A program made the translations under genes and the position numbers. 64,000 bases of DNA from Betaproteobacteria bacterium. Its GTDB lineage: Bacteria; Pseudomonadota; Gammaproteobacteria; Burkholderiales; Casimicrobiaceae. The notes under the pieces are model-generated. The model was not told where the DNA came from, did not search any database, and saw nothing but the letters and a program-made list of their open reading frames with translations. How positions within the stretch are numbered: the first letter of the stretch is position 1; each line of letters opens with the position of its first letter. The DNA lies in NCBI GenBank assembly GCA_013298695.1, contig JAAFIS010000001.1, positions 682,001 to 746,000 on the forward strand, given 5' to 3'. Of this stretch, positions 8,168 through 17,246 are shown piece by piece.

Positions 8168-9172
8168 ATGTGGCCGATAAGCAAACGATCGAAGCGTGAG
8201 CGAGGCTTAAGTTTGGTCGAGCTCATGGTAGCGCTTTCAATCTCGCTCTTTGTGCTCTATGTTGTGTCCAATCTTTTTATAGCTACAAAGGGAAACACGC
8301 GCCTCCAGGCCGGGGTCAGCCGTGCGAATGAAAGCGCGCAAATCTCGACGGAAAGGCTCGCGCGAGAAATCCGCCACACTGCATACATTGGTTGCCCTCA
8401 GTTAGGAGACCCGGCCAGCGGCGCGCACCGTGCGGTGCGTGACAGCTTAGAGGCGGGCGGGTCGCCAAGTACTTATTCGATCTCGCAGGATAACGCCGTG
8501 CGAGTCTTGGCATCTGGTGAGCCTGATGCGCCACCCTCTATGGTTACCGGATCACCAGCTATAGACGTCGTGCACGGTGCAAACTACGGTGTGCATTTAG
8601 TCGCGAAAATGGCGGATAGAGGAGGCGCAATTCACTTAACCGGCGACCCGGGATTGGATGCCACCGGCATTTCAAATACCAACGGTTTTCCCGCTGCAAT
8701 CATTTCCGCGTGTACGGAGTCGTCGGAAATATTTGAAGTTTCTCGCGTACAAAGCAACCCGTGGCGCGTTGTCCCGAAGAACATTTTGCGCGTTCCCTAC
8801 ACCATTGATTCACGCGTGATGCCGGCTGCGCGCACTCAGTTTTTTATCGCTCCATACGAAAGGCCCACTGACGAACGAAGCACGTTTGCGATCTTCAGTC
8901 GAACGATGCGTAGGGATGGCGTTAACTGGAATCCGCCTGAGGCCATTGCATACGACGTGCGCAGCATGAATCTAGAAATTCACATCGACAGCGACGGCGA
9001 CTACCAATCAGATACACACCTCAATTTCGGGACAACATATGATCCAAAACAGGTGGTAGGACTAACTCTCCACCTGATCTTTGAAACACCATCGAATGTC
9101 AGAGGTACAGAAGGGCAACGGGTAGCGCGACCTTACGCTACCGCGATAAACATACGCGCGCGCGTTTCATGA
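8168..9172 (+). CDS. pilW: Minor pilin PilW
   Basis: About 334 residues from the ATG at 8168, immediately after the pilV stop. Another ATG at 8144 would overlap pilV by 23 bases; the shorter one gives a typical basic leader (MWPISKRSKRERG) before LSLVELMVALSISLFVLYVV. The large C-terminal region with an IGCPQLGD loop and the final HLIFETPSNVRG strand matches the PilW family. PilW works with FimT, PilV, PilX and PilY1 in starting pilus assembly. It overlaps pilX by four bases (ATGA). Confidence 0.88.
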   Translation: MWPISKRSKRERGLSLVELMVALSISLFVLYVVSNLFIATKGNTRLQAGVSRANESAQISTERLAREIRHTAYIGCPQLGDPASGAHRAVRDSLEAGGSPSTYSISQDNAVRVLASGEPDAPPSMVTGSPAIDVVHGANYGVHLVAKMADRGGAIHLTGDPGLDATGISNTNGFPAAIISACTESSEIFEVSRVQSNPWRVVPKNILRVPYTIDSRVMPAARTQFFIAPYERPTDERSTFAIFSRTMRRDGVNWNPPEAIAYDVRSMNLEIHIDSDGDYQSDTHLNFGTTYDPKQVVGLTLHLIFETPSNVRGTEGQRVARPYATAINIRARVS

Positions 9173-9765
9173 GATTACCTCGACGTTTCGCTTGCCGCCG
9201 CGTAGCTTCTCATAGCTTACGCGCTCACCGCGGCGTGTCGCTTCTCATATCGCTATTGCTGCTCTCGATCCTATCGATTGCAACCGTCGCTGCCATTCAA
9301 ACAGCGGGATTGCAAGAGCGGGTTGCGGGAAACACTCGCGATCGAATTCTTGCGTTCAATGCGGCGGAAAGCGCCCTTAGGGACGCGGAAGACTACCTTC
9401 GTCGAGAAGAAAACTTGCCGCTTTTCGACGGTAGCGAGCCCGGGCATTTCAAAATGAATATGTTTCCCGGTCTACAACTTAGTCGCGTACCTAACGGCAC
9501 AGTTCCTGACGGCTCCTCTGTCGAGGTGTGGAAAGACCCAGCGACGGTTGCGTATGCCAAAACTCGCGGAATTCTCTACGGCGCAAAGACCTCCGTGGCA
9601 GCACTTCCCGAGCTCAGTGAACAGCCAAGATTTGTCATTGAAATGATGCCGGTTGATTCTTCGCGTCCGATCACTTACCGAATAACCGCGGTTGCGACCG
9701 GCCGTGATTCTTCGCTGGTCGTACTGCAGAATTTTTATACGCCACCCCAAAAAACAGCGCTCTAG
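9169..9765 (+). CDS. pilX: Minor pilin PilX
   Basis: A 198-residue protein with a long basic leader, then HRGVSLLISLLLLSILSIAT and the PilX-defining AGLQERVAGNTRDRILAFNAAESAL segment. Like other PilX proteins it lacks the usual Glu5 (it has Leu-Ile-Ser after Val-Ser-Leu), which is a family feature. It overlaps pilW by four bases and ends 11 bases before pilY1. Part of the pilus tip priming complex. Confidence 0.88.
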   Translation: MRLPRRFACRRVASHSLRAHRGVSLLISLLLLSILSIATVAAIQTAGLQERVAGNTRDRILAFNAAESALRDAEDYLRREENLPLFDGSEPGHFKMNMFPGLQLSRVPNGTVPDGSSVEVWKDPATVAYAKTRGILYGAKTSVAALPELSEQPRFVIEMMPVDSSRPITYRITAVATGRDSSLVVLQNFYTPPQKTAL

Positions 9766-9776
9766 TTATCCCCATC

Positions 9777-12700
9777 ATGCAAGCCATCAAATCTCACACT
9801 AAATGGGCGGCATTGATCGCAGCGTTTGCGACAGCCCCCTACGCTTTTGCGCTTCCTGAGGTGCCAGTATTTATTAAAGAGCCGGTGCCGCCGAACATTT
9901 TGTTAACCCTCGATGACTCTGGAAGCATGGCGCATGGATACGCACCCGAATCGATTGAAGGTCTTCGCAGCACAAACCGATTTCTTGCGGCGAGCTTCAA
10001 TCCGGTGCAGTACAACCCCGCGACAAAATATCGGCTGCCGCCAAAAGCGGACGGTTCTCTGTATGAAACGTCATTCACGTCTGCGTGGATGGACGGTTTT
10101 TTGCGTACAGGGAATGTCACAATCGACTTGGCCACGCGGTACGCACCAACATTCCGTTACAGAACAGGTAATACAACCGCAGCTACGATTGGCACGGCGC
10201 AGCCAGCGTACTACTACGTCTTTGATGCGGCTCTAGGTACATGCGTATCGTCGAATCGTGAATCGGACGGGTGCTATCGAAAGGTAGTCGTTGGCACTGC
10301 CGAACAGCTAAATTTTGCGACGTGGTTTTCTTTCTACCGCACGCGCAACCTGATGCTGCGCAGTTCGCTGCTTATCGCGCTAAACGAAGTCGATCCGCAA
10401 CTCAGGTTTGCATGGCAAGCGCTAAACACATGTCAAGGTGGATGGGGCTCATCTAACTGCGATGATGTCCTCGGCAATCGGGTCGCGAATGGAATGAACT
10501 CGTTCTCTGCAAGTGCTCACAGAGCAAACATGTTTAATTGGGTTGCGGGTTTACCAAGCGAAGGGGTAACGCCGCTGCAAGCGGCGTTTGATCGCGTCGG
10601 CAGATACTTTTCACTGACCAACGCAAACAGTCCGTACAGAGACGTTCCCGGCAGCATGAGCGCTCAAAACGCATGTCGCTTGTCATACCACGTCGCGCTA
10701 ACCGACGGTGTTTGGAATGCAGGCGGCTCGATTGTGCCGCCATCGCTATCGGACACCGGTGCTGGCACGATGCCTGACGGAGTTGCTTTCTCACCGCAAG
10801 CACCGTTTGCTAGTGCGTCGAACAACAACATTGCAGATTTCGCTTTTTCGCATTGGCGTCAGGACTTGCAGCCAGGAATTTCTAATACCAGCCCGTCGTT
10901 TTCATCCAGCGGCAACACCACAAACCCGACAACCTGGCCGGCATCCGAGTACTGGAATCCAAGAAATGATCCCGCTACCTGGCAACATCTGGTCACCTAC
11001 ACGGTTGGATTAGGATTAACTAACGCGCTGACTAATCCCCAATGGCAGGGAAGCACTTACTCGTCAGATTCTCGCGGCAGGGGATACGCTGAATTCGCAA
11101 CCGGTTCAACACCTTGGCCCGCGACCGCAAACGACGCGGACCCAGCCAACATCTACGATCTTTGGCATGCAGCGATCAATGGTAGAGGCGAGTTTTTTTC
11201 GGCCGAATCTCCGGACGATGTGTATCGCGCCTTCCAAAGCATCCTAGCAAGAATCAGCGCGCTGTCGGGCTCCGCAGGAAGTGTTGCAACTGCCTCCGCG
11301 TACGTGTTCTCAAACTCGCTTGCGTACCAAAGTACATTCAGCAGCACCAATTGGACTGGTACAGTCTCAGCAAAAAAAGTTGATAGGTTTGGACAGATAG
11401 GTGTCGAACTATGGAACACAGACACAACACTGAGTGGATTGAATTACCAAGCGCGCAATTTGTTTACCCGCGCCCTAAAAACCTCTGCGAATCCGTCTCC
11501 GCAGGCGATACCCTTCAAATGGGCGAACATGGACGCGGCTACACGGGCGGTGTTTCAATCAGAAAATATCGTCAAATGGCTAGCAGGAGACCAAAGTTTA
11601 GAGCAAGGTAATCCTGCATGCTCAGTGGGCTGTGTCTACCGGCGCCGCACACGACTGCTCGGTGATGTCTTAGGATCTTCTGCAGTAGTCGCGTCAGACC
11701 AAGACTATGGATACAAACACGCGACCTGGCCGGGAGCAGGCGCGCCGTACCGCACGTACTTGGCAGCAAAGGCCGCAAGGACTCCCCTCGTACTCGTAGG
11801 CGCGAATGACGGGTTTGTGCATGGATTAAACGGCAACACTGGCGCGGAGTTGTTTGCCTATGCGCCTGGAGAAACGATTGGAAAAATGTGGCGACTTTCT
11901 GAGCCCGTCTACGTAAAGAAGGCGTTTGTTGACGGCCCAATCGCGATTGGTGACGCATACATTTCAGCTCAATGGGGAACCTTTGCAGTTGGCGCAATGG
12001 GTGTCGGCTCGAAGTCGGTGTACGCACTCAACATCACAAACCCCACAGGCTTCTCTACTGGCTCAATATTGTGGGAGTTCACGCACCCAAAACTTGGGTA
12101 CCTGATGTCAAAACCGCTTATAACACGATTGCCAAACAACACGTGGGTTGCCATATTTTCAGGCGGATACGAAAACGACAACAACTCCGCGGTGCTGTTT
12201 ACCGTGAACTTGCAAAACGGGGAGCTAATCGCAGCTCTGCCGGTTACCAAACCTACGAACGCGTGTGGTGCTGTCCCACCGGCCTCAACGAAAAATGGAC
12301 TGGGCGCACCCCGGCAGTTCAACGGAAAAGATGGTGAGTTCTATGTGTACGCAGGTGATCTATGGGGGCATATCTGGCGTTTTGAATACAGCGCTTTGGT
12401 GGAAAGGATGAGCGTAAGTTTTTCCGGGGTGCCAATGTTCAAAGCATGCAATAGTCAGTCTACTGCTCAGCCAATCACCGCGCCTCCGACGGTGACTTCT
12501 TTAGGTGCGGCGCCGTTCGTTTATTTTGGAACAGGTCGCCTATTTGACGTGGGCGACACTGCGCTCGAAACGGTCAATAGCTTCTATGGTGTGATTGACG
12601 ACGGCATACCCCATGTGATGAGTCGCACGTTAGTGCTCGCTCAACAATCGGTGACGGAGTTGAACTCCACAGCCCGAACGATTTCCGCTAACTCGGTTAA

Positions 12701-13160
12701 TCTTGTAGCGAAGCGAGGATGGTTCTTTGATCTCCCGTCTGTGGGTGAACGAGTGCTTGCGTCTGCAGTGAATCTCAATGAAAGGCTAGTTTTCAGCAGC
12801 CTGGTACCAGCAACTGTTGCCTGTGAATCGAAGGGGAGCAGTTGGTTGTATGAGGTAGACGCGTTAAGCGGCGCTGCTTTCCCTTCAGTTGCGCTGGATG
12901 TCAATAATGACGGAAAGTTTGATGCGAACGACAAAGTTTCTGGGAAATTTGTCGCAGCGGTAGCCATTGATGCGACGGTGAGCGGGGTAACCGCAATTCG
13001 CACTGTCGACGAGCCTGAGACGGGGCTGGGGGCTCCCTCTAGCGGCGGCTGCCGCGCAGGTGACATTAAACTTGTGACGGCAAGCGTTTACAGTCCTGGT
13101 ACTCAGCAGCGCTGCACACCCGGCGCGACTTTTCGGACCGGATGGCGCCAACTTCGATGA
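9777..13160 (+). CDS. pilY1: Pilus tip adhesin/assembly protein PilY1
   Basis: A 1127-residue exported protein. Signal peptide to about residue 26 (..ATAPYAFA). A von Willebrand A-like domain begins with the metal-site motif DDSGSM at 46-51. The C-terminal half is a PilC-type beta-propeller (GANDGFVHGLNGNTGAELFAY, VFGTG-like turns, WLYEVDALSG). A calcium loop DVNNDGKFDAND lies at about 1041-1052, the site that in Pseudomonas PilY1 controls retraction. It is the largest subunit of the pilus tip and mediates adhesion and surface sensing. It follows pilX closely and overlaps pilE by four bases. Confidence 0.92.
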   Translation: MQAIKSHTKWAALIAAFATAPYAFALPEVPVFIKEPVPPNILLTLDDSGSMAHGYAPESIEGLRSTNRFLAASFNPVQYNPATKYRLPPKADGSLYETSFTSAWMDGFLRTGNVTIDLATRYAPTFRYRTGNTTAATIGTAQPAYYYVFDAALGTCVSSNRESDGCYRKVVVGTAEQLNFATWFSFYRTRNLMLRSSLLIALNEVDPQLRFAWQALNTCQGGWGSSNCDDVLGNRVANGMNSFSASAHRANMFNWVAGLPSEGVTPLQAAFDRVGRYFSLTNANSPYRDVPGSMSAQNACRLSYHVALTDGVWNAGGSIVPPSLSDTGAGTMPDGVAFSPQAPFASASNNNIADFAFSHWRQDLQPGISNTSPSFSSSGNTTNPTTWPASEYWNPRNDPATWQHLVTYTVGLGLTNALTNPQWQGSTYSSDSRGRGYAEFATGSTPWPATANDADPANIYDLWHAAINGRGEFFSAESPDDVYRAFQSILARISALSGSAGSVATASAYVFSNSLAYQSTFSSTNWTGTVSAKKVDRFGQIGVELWNTDTTLSGLNYQARNLFTRALKTSANPSPQAIPFKWANMDAATRAVFQSENIVKWLAGDQSLEQGNPACSVGCVYRRRTRLLGDVLGSSAVVASDQDYGYKHATWPGAGAPYRTYLAAKAARTPLVLVGANDGFVHGLNGNTGAELFAYAPGETIGKMWRLSEPVYVKKAFVDGPIAIGDAYISAQWGTFAVGAMGVGSKSVYALNITNPTGFSTGSILWEFTHPKLGYLMSKPLITRLPNNTWVAIFSGGYENDNNSAVLFTVNLQNGELIAALPVTKPTNACGAVPPASTKNGLGAPRQFNGKDGEFYVYAGDLWGHIWRFEYSALVERMSVSFSGVPMFKACNSQSTAQPITAPPTVTSLGAAPFVYFGTGRLFDVGDTALETVNSFYGVIDDGIPHVMSRTLVLAQQSVTELNSTARTISANSVNLVAKRGWFFDLPSVGERVLASAVNLNERLVFSSLVPATVACESKGSSWLYEVDALSGAAFPSVALDVNNDGKFDANDKVSGKFVAAVAIDATVSGVTAIRTVDEPETGLGAPSSGGCRAGDIKLVTASVYSPGTQQRCTPGATFRTGWRQLR

Positions 13161-13603
13161 GCACCCATAACGATAGGCCTGTGCGCGTTTCCCGCTCAGT
13201 CGATGGATTTACACTCATTGAATTGATGCTCGTCGTCGCCATCGTCGCGATTCTCTCTGCAATCGCGCTGCCGAGCTACGACGAATACGTGCGTCGCGGT
13301 CGACGCGCGGACGCACAGGCACAGCTTCTACAGGTTGCTCAGTATCTTGAGCGTCACTACACCACTCATGGAAACTATGGCAGTACGCTCCCGCAAGGCT
13401 TAGCGCAGAGCCCCGCAACGGGTACCGCACAGTACAACCTAACGCTTTCAACGAATCCACCGGGATATTCAGTTTTTACTTTGACTGCAACACCAACTGG
13501 CGGCATGCAAGGCGACAAGTGCGGCGAGTTCATTCTCGCTCACACAGGCGCCAAATTCGTTGCAAGTGCCACGGTAGCAATCGATCAATGCTGGAATCGG
13601 TGA
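13157..13603 (+). CDS. pilE: Type IV minor pilin PilE
   Basis: About 148 residues from the ATG at 13157, which overlaps the pilY1 stop as ATGA; the frame is open to 13142. The leader ends Asp-Gly before FTLIELMLVVAIVAILSAIALPSY, a textbook prepilin site with Glu5. The globular part has YLERHYTTHGNYG and two cysteines near the end (DKCGEF and DQCWNR) that form the D-loop disulphide. This is the last gene of the operon. The gene is of PilE/ComP minor-pilin type rather than the major pilin. Confidence 0.9.
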   Translation: MSTHNDRPVRVSRSVDGFTLIELMLVVAIVAILSAIALPSYDEYVRRGRRADAQAQLLQVAQYLERHYTTHGNYGSTLPQGLAQSPATGTAQYNLTLSTNPPGYSVFTLTATPTGGMQGDKCGEFILAHTGAKFVASATVAIDQCWNR

Positions 13604-14563
13604 TAGCGCACGACGTCTCCGATATGTACAAGCGGTCGAACAATGTAGATCGATTGCGCGGGTAAACGACACATTGTGTGCGATGTGCGGGCGCGGGTGA
13701 GGCACAGTGCTACTAGTTTGGCGAGTTGATTAGCGTCGTTTGACGCTAGAAAGAGCCGCGCGGCTAAGGATCGCCGACGTGCTTCGTGTCGGCTGCTGAC
13801 TATTGGCGGCTTCGTTTTTCCAAGCTGCAAAGCGAATCAATCATGGTCTTCAAAGATAGGATTGATTCCGCTTGCAACAGCAGTCGTAGTTTTGACGAAG
13901 ACAACATCAGCGTTTGATGATGGGAATTGCGCAACAATAACGTACAACGACGCGCCAGTGACGGTGTTTCAAACCCCGATCATGCCGACGTTGCGATTTT
14001 CAACTGCAAATCTAGGGCGCAGAGGTAGGACGGCATCGCTAAGCGCTAGTGGCAAGATCAATTCGGAAATCACCGATACGCTGAGTGTGCGTCTTTTTGA
14101 TTCAGTGTTCAATGTAGCGTCGCGCAAACGGAAAAACTCATTCCTCCATTATTGCGACGAGCGTTATTGAAAGTCCCGAACTTTTTCGTTGCGGCGATAT
14201 TATTTCGTGCAGAGGAATCAGACCGCGACGAAGATCATCATACATAGCTCGCGACCAAGCCACCAAAGATAAAGTGCCGCGCCATGTTTCGTTGTCGATC
14301 AAATGACGGTCACCGGCTGCCGAATAGTTTCGACGTCGGAATCATTGCTCAGAGCGTTAGTCGCGCATCAGCGGATTGACCTCCGCGGGCGTGTGCACGA
14401 GGCTGGCGCTCCAATCCGTCCGATCCCTTAAAGTGGGGCGACGTTACAGTCTTCGGAGCGTACGTAACACGTTGAAAGTAGTAATTCCCAATAGTTACCC
14501 GGTTCCGCCTATTCCGCTTCGCTGACGCGCGTTGCGGGCTTACGGGTTGGTCACGCCACACTT
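13604..14563. other. Gene-poor stretch after pilin operon
   Basis: About 960 bases. Apart from one doubtful small frame (13862-14170) nothing convincing is seen: no tRNA, no clear terminator, and no known repeat. It probably contains decayed accessory DNA. Confidence 0.4.
13862..14170 (+). CDS. Doubtful small secreted protein
   Basis: A 102-residue frame starting at TTG. It begins with a hydrophobic segment (IPLATAVVVLTKTTSAF) that could be a signal peptide, followed by DDGNCATITYNDAPVTVF and a Ser/Leu-rich part. No family is recognised, no ribosome-binding site is obvious, and the last 20 residues look like random reading. It may be a remnant of a longer surface protein. Confidence 0.2.
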   Translation: MIPLATAVVVLTKTTSAFDDGNCATITYNDAPVTVFQTPIMPTLRFSTANLGRRGRTASLSASGKINSEITDTLSVRLFDSVFNVASRKRKNSFLHYCDERY

Positions 14564-14932
14564 TCAGTCGAGGTACGCCTTCACGCCCGCGTCGTTTCGT
14601 GCGCTTGCGTTTCGCGCGCCTGCGGTCAGCGCCACGCCAGCACGATCTTTTGTGTAGCGCTGATAAATCAAACCATCAGTCGATGCGAGTGCACGCCCGT
14701 CTCCGTCGATATCGAGATCGCTGCTCAAGCCGGCCAAATAACTCTCAATCTCATTTGCTGTCCGCCGCGTGGCGATCGAATCGAACGTGAGGCCACTCAA
14801 TAGGCGCTCGCCTCGCATGCCGAAGAGATACCTGGAAAAAAGTTCCGAATCCGTACTCGTATTCGTATTGCAAGCGCAATTGCCGTCAATGTCAAACGCT
14901 ATCGCTGGCGCAGGCGCGCGGTTCGCGTTTTT
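14564..14932 (-). pseudogene. Dockerin-like C-terminal module, orphan fragment
   Basis: The minus strand reads PAIAFDIDGNCACNTSTDSE, a SRYLFGMRGERLLSG block, then DLDIDGDGRALASTDGLIYQ and an ending ASARNDAGVKAYLD. This is two calcium-binding dockerin-like repeats and aligns along its whole length with the C-terminus of the protein at 18473-20677. The frame has no start before a TAG at 14933-14935 except an internal ATG at 14818, and the large N-terminal part that should precede it is absent. It is therefore the tail of a lost secreted protein. The homology ends exactly at a 34-bp palindrome. Confidence 0.65.
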
Positions 14933-14966
14933 CTAGCTCACGAAAACTGTCGTTCTCGTAAGCTAG
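14933..14966. repeat. 34-bp imperfect palindrome at cassette edge
   Basis: Arms of 15 bases match at 13 positions around a TGTC loop (outer CTAGCT/AGCTAG). On the plus strand it is followed by CAAATTTTTT, so it could end plus-strand transcripts. It lies exactly between the orphan dockerin-like fragment and the four-gene recombinase cassette, so it may equally be a recombination site. Confidence 0.55.
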
Positions 14967-14995
14967 CAAATTTTTTACGCGAGCGCACTACATCG

Positions 14996-15556
14996 CTACC
15001 ACCGCAACAGAATACCCGCTGCCGACGTATCGCCATCGCACGAGCGTTCAGTGAGCGGCTTGCCCATCGTGTCTCGTTCATGAATCAACGTGTGCGCCGT
15101 AATCGTTTGATCCGTCACGTAGCGACTAATTTCATCAAGTACCGCACGCGTCGAATCGATCGACCAGTCATGTGTACCCGGCGCATTCAAATAGATCGCA
15201 TAGCGCAGCGCATGTCGTTCGAACTGTCTCAACGCACTGCGCACTTGCGATACGGCGAGCGACGCATCGTTGACTTTCCGTGCGTCGAACGTGCACCACG
15301 CGAGTCGCTCTTCTGCGCCTAGCGCACTAAACATCGGCGAAACATCCGACCAGTCAAGACACGGAAAGCGGTGATGACGCGCACTCCCCAAAATTCCCCA
15401 CAAACCGCGCATCAGCGCGCGCGCACGCTCCCCCCAGTCCAAGTACGCCGTAAATGCTGCATACGATCGCCAGTGTTGCGCCTCCGCGTCGAGCATCAAT
15501 CGGTTGAGTTGTCGTAAATGATTGTTTGTCAGATAAAAATGCGTTGTATCGTGCAT
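14996..15556 (-). CDS. Unknown protein, last gene of recombinase cassette
   Basis: A 186-residue protein from the ATG at 15556, chosen because a GGAG ribosome-binding site lies seven bases upstream; the GTG at 15568 would put that site inside the gene. I recognise no family. It looks mainly helical, with several Trp residues, an FPCLDWSDVSPMFSALG segment, a YAIYLNAPGTHDWSIDST stretch and a Cys/Asp-containing tail (SCDGDTSAAG). It follows the papain-fold-like gene by 22 bases on the same strand, so the two may act together. Confidence 0.65.
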   Translation of the reverse strand: MHDTTHFYLTNNHLRQLNRLMLDAEAQHWRSYAAFTAYLDWGERARALMRGLWGILGSARHHRFPCLDWSDVSPMFSALGAEERLAWCTFDARKVNDASLAVSQVRSALRQFERHALRYAIYLNAPGTHDWSIDSTRAVLDEISRYVTDQTITAHTLIHERDTMGKPLTERSCDGDTSAAGILLRW

Positions 15557-15578
15557 CGCACACTCCACGTGTATTGAG

Positions 15579-16277
15579 TTACTGAATGTCGCAGCGATAC
15601 CGCCAGAATTCGATATCGCGCGCGCGGTTGTCTTGAAACAAACGTTTAAGCGTCATCTCGCCCGCGAGCGTTTGTTCGACCGTGAGCTCGATGTCGCTCG
15701 GATCCCACAGAAAGTACTTGTTGCCGATACTGCCTGCCACCAAGTGCGAATGCTCGTCGGTGCCGCAGACGATATGATCGCCTCGCGCTCTTATTGCGTT
15801 GATGATCGCCACCGCTGTCTCATAGCATCGCGTCACGCGTGACTCGACAAATGACAACGTGATCGTGACGCGTCGACGTAATCGCGGATGCCAGAAATGT
15901 TCCACTGTGAATGTGCGACGGCGCGTATCGGGTGCATTCTGATCCCACACCATGCCGCCCAGTTTTCCTGTCACGCGACGCGCTTGTAATGCTGCGTCAG
16001 CGTAAAAGAAGCGCTGTGTGCTCAATGTTGACGCGAGATACGCGGGGTTAACGCCGATGATCATCGCGATACACGTAAAGTTGCACCCCGCGTCGTACAC
16101 GCTGTTCCAGTCGCGATCCGCATCGACGCCACGCGCGATCTGTGTGGCTCGACGCACCAGAAACGTGTTTCGATACCACGTCTGCGCCCAATACTCGTCG
16201 TACCAATCAATCCGCTGTTGAGTCATACGCCGATGTTTTGTTGGCGCTGACTTACCGCGTGAAACGTGTTGAGACAT
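15579..16277 (-). CDS. Possible papain-fold/C39-like protein
   Basis: About 232 residues from the ATG at 16277; an alternative ATG lies at 16226. The frame is open further upstream but there it runs antisense over the recombinase and is Arg-rich nonsense. Visible features: DAGCNFTCIAMIIGVNPAYL, then a basic RRRTFTVEHFWHPRLRRRV stretch, and a SHLVAGSIGNKYFLWDPSD block. The order Cys - His - Asp in those settings resembles C39-type papain-fold peptidases or their inactive relatives. This is an inference from pattern only. It starts 13 bases after the recombinase stop and ends 22 bases before the 186-residue gene. Confidence 0.55.
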   Translation of the reverse strand: MSQHVSRGKSAPTKHRRMTQQRIDWYDEYWAQTWYRNTFLVRRATQIARGVDADRDWNSVYDAGCNFTCIAMIIGVNPAYLASTLSTQRFFYADAALQARRVTGKLGGMVWDQNAPDTRRRTFTVEHFWHPRLRRRVTITLSFVESRVTRCYETAVAIINAIRARGDHIVCGTDEHSHLVAGSIGNKYFLWDPSDIELTVEQTLAGEMTLKRLFQDNRARDIEFWRYRCDIQ

Positions 16278-16290
16278 ACGTCGCTCGCCG

Positions 16291-17235
16291 CTAGCGCAGC
16301 GCACGCGCCGCCGCATTGTTCTGCCACGCGGACGCATCGCGAATGTACTTCTGTAGCATTGCGTCGCTCTTGTGCCCCGTCTGCTGCCGTATCTTCCACG
16401 TCGGCACGCCATTGCGCGCCGCCTCCGTCGAGAGCCCTGCGCGTAAGCTGTGCCCCGAGAACGGTGTTGCATCAATCCCTGCTGCGCGCAAGCGCTGTTT
16501 CACAATTGTGCTCACATACGCGCTATCGAGACGCAGCGGCAAATACGTGCCGCTTCGATGCAGCCGTTGAAACAATTCATGTGTCGTACCGTTGCGATGC
16601 TGCAGAAGTTCGCGCACAGCAGAGACCGCGCAGAGCGCACCACGATGAGTCGGAATCGCGACGCTGCGCCCCACGCTCAACTGATCCGTCTTGCTCTTGC
16701 GAATCAAGACACTCATACCGCGCCGCGTGAATTGAATGTCATCGGTGTTAAGCGCTGTCAATTCCGATCGCCGAAACGCCCCCGAGAACCCCAGTAACAG
16801 CAGCGCTCGATCTCGAACGGCCGCTGCATCACTTTGCTGCATGTGACGCAGTACCCGTGCAAGTAGACGTTTTGTGAGCGGTGCCGCTTGCCGTTGCGAC
16901 GTACCGATTCGCCGCGCAATCCCCTTTAGTACGTCACGTACAAGTGCGCTTTGCGTCGGTACACGTGCATTGATCGCAACATGCGCATGCCGAATCGAAT
17001 TGAGGCGCCGCGCGATAGTGGCATACGCACAGTGCGTTGAGAGCGCGGCAGCGTAACGCGCGAGCATGTGTGCGGTACACGGTATCCGACCGCCCCACTT
17101 TAAAAAAAGCGCAACATCGCTGTCATACGCTTTTCGCGTGCTAGTGGCGAGACTGGCTTGCGCGAGCTCCGATACGAGCGGCGCGCGCATGCGATGTATT
17201 TTTGATGTGTGTTGAATGCGGTTAGTCATGGGCAT
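16291..17235 (-). CDS. Tyrosine site-specific recombinase
   Basis: A 314-residue tyrosine recombinase. Residues 15-100 are a SAM-like core-binding domain (LATSTRKAYDSDVALFLKWG). The catalytic domain has Arg155 in GAFRRSEL, a lysine in IRKSKTDQ, His262-x-x-Arg265 in GHSLRAG, His288 in QTGHKSD and the nucleophile Tyr297 in LQKYIR. All six expected residues are present, so it should be active. An ATG at 17229 may be used instead of 17235; GAGGG lies just upstream of both. It is the second gene of the minus-strand cassette, 11 bases after the 119-residue gene. Its target site is unknown. Confidence 0.88.
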   Translation of the reverse strand: MPMTNRIQHTSKIHRMRAPLVSELAQASLATSTRKAYDSDVALFLKWGGRIPCTAHMLARYAAALSTHCAYATIARRLNSIRHAHVAINARVPTQSALVRDVLKGIARRIGTSQRQAAPLTKRLLARVLRHMQQSDAAAVRDRALLLLGFSGAFRRSELTALNTDDIQFTRRGMSVLIRKSKTDQLSVGRSVAIPTHRGALCAVSAVRELLQHRNGTTHELFQRLHRSGTYLPLRLDSAYVSTIVKQRLRAAGIDATPFSGHSLRAGLSTEAARNGVPTWKIRQQTGHKSDAMLQKYIRDASAWQNNAAARALR

Positions 17236-17246
17236 GCCCTCGCGCG

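Noticed and set aside
14933-14966. Integron attC site
   Set aside because: The palindrome lacks the RYYYAAC and GTTRRRY core sites, and the nearby recombinase has no integron-integrase insertion.
16278-16475. Upstream extension of the papain-fold-like gene
   Set aside because: It overlaps the recombinase gene and is an Arg-rich, low-complexity reading; the start at 16277 is better.
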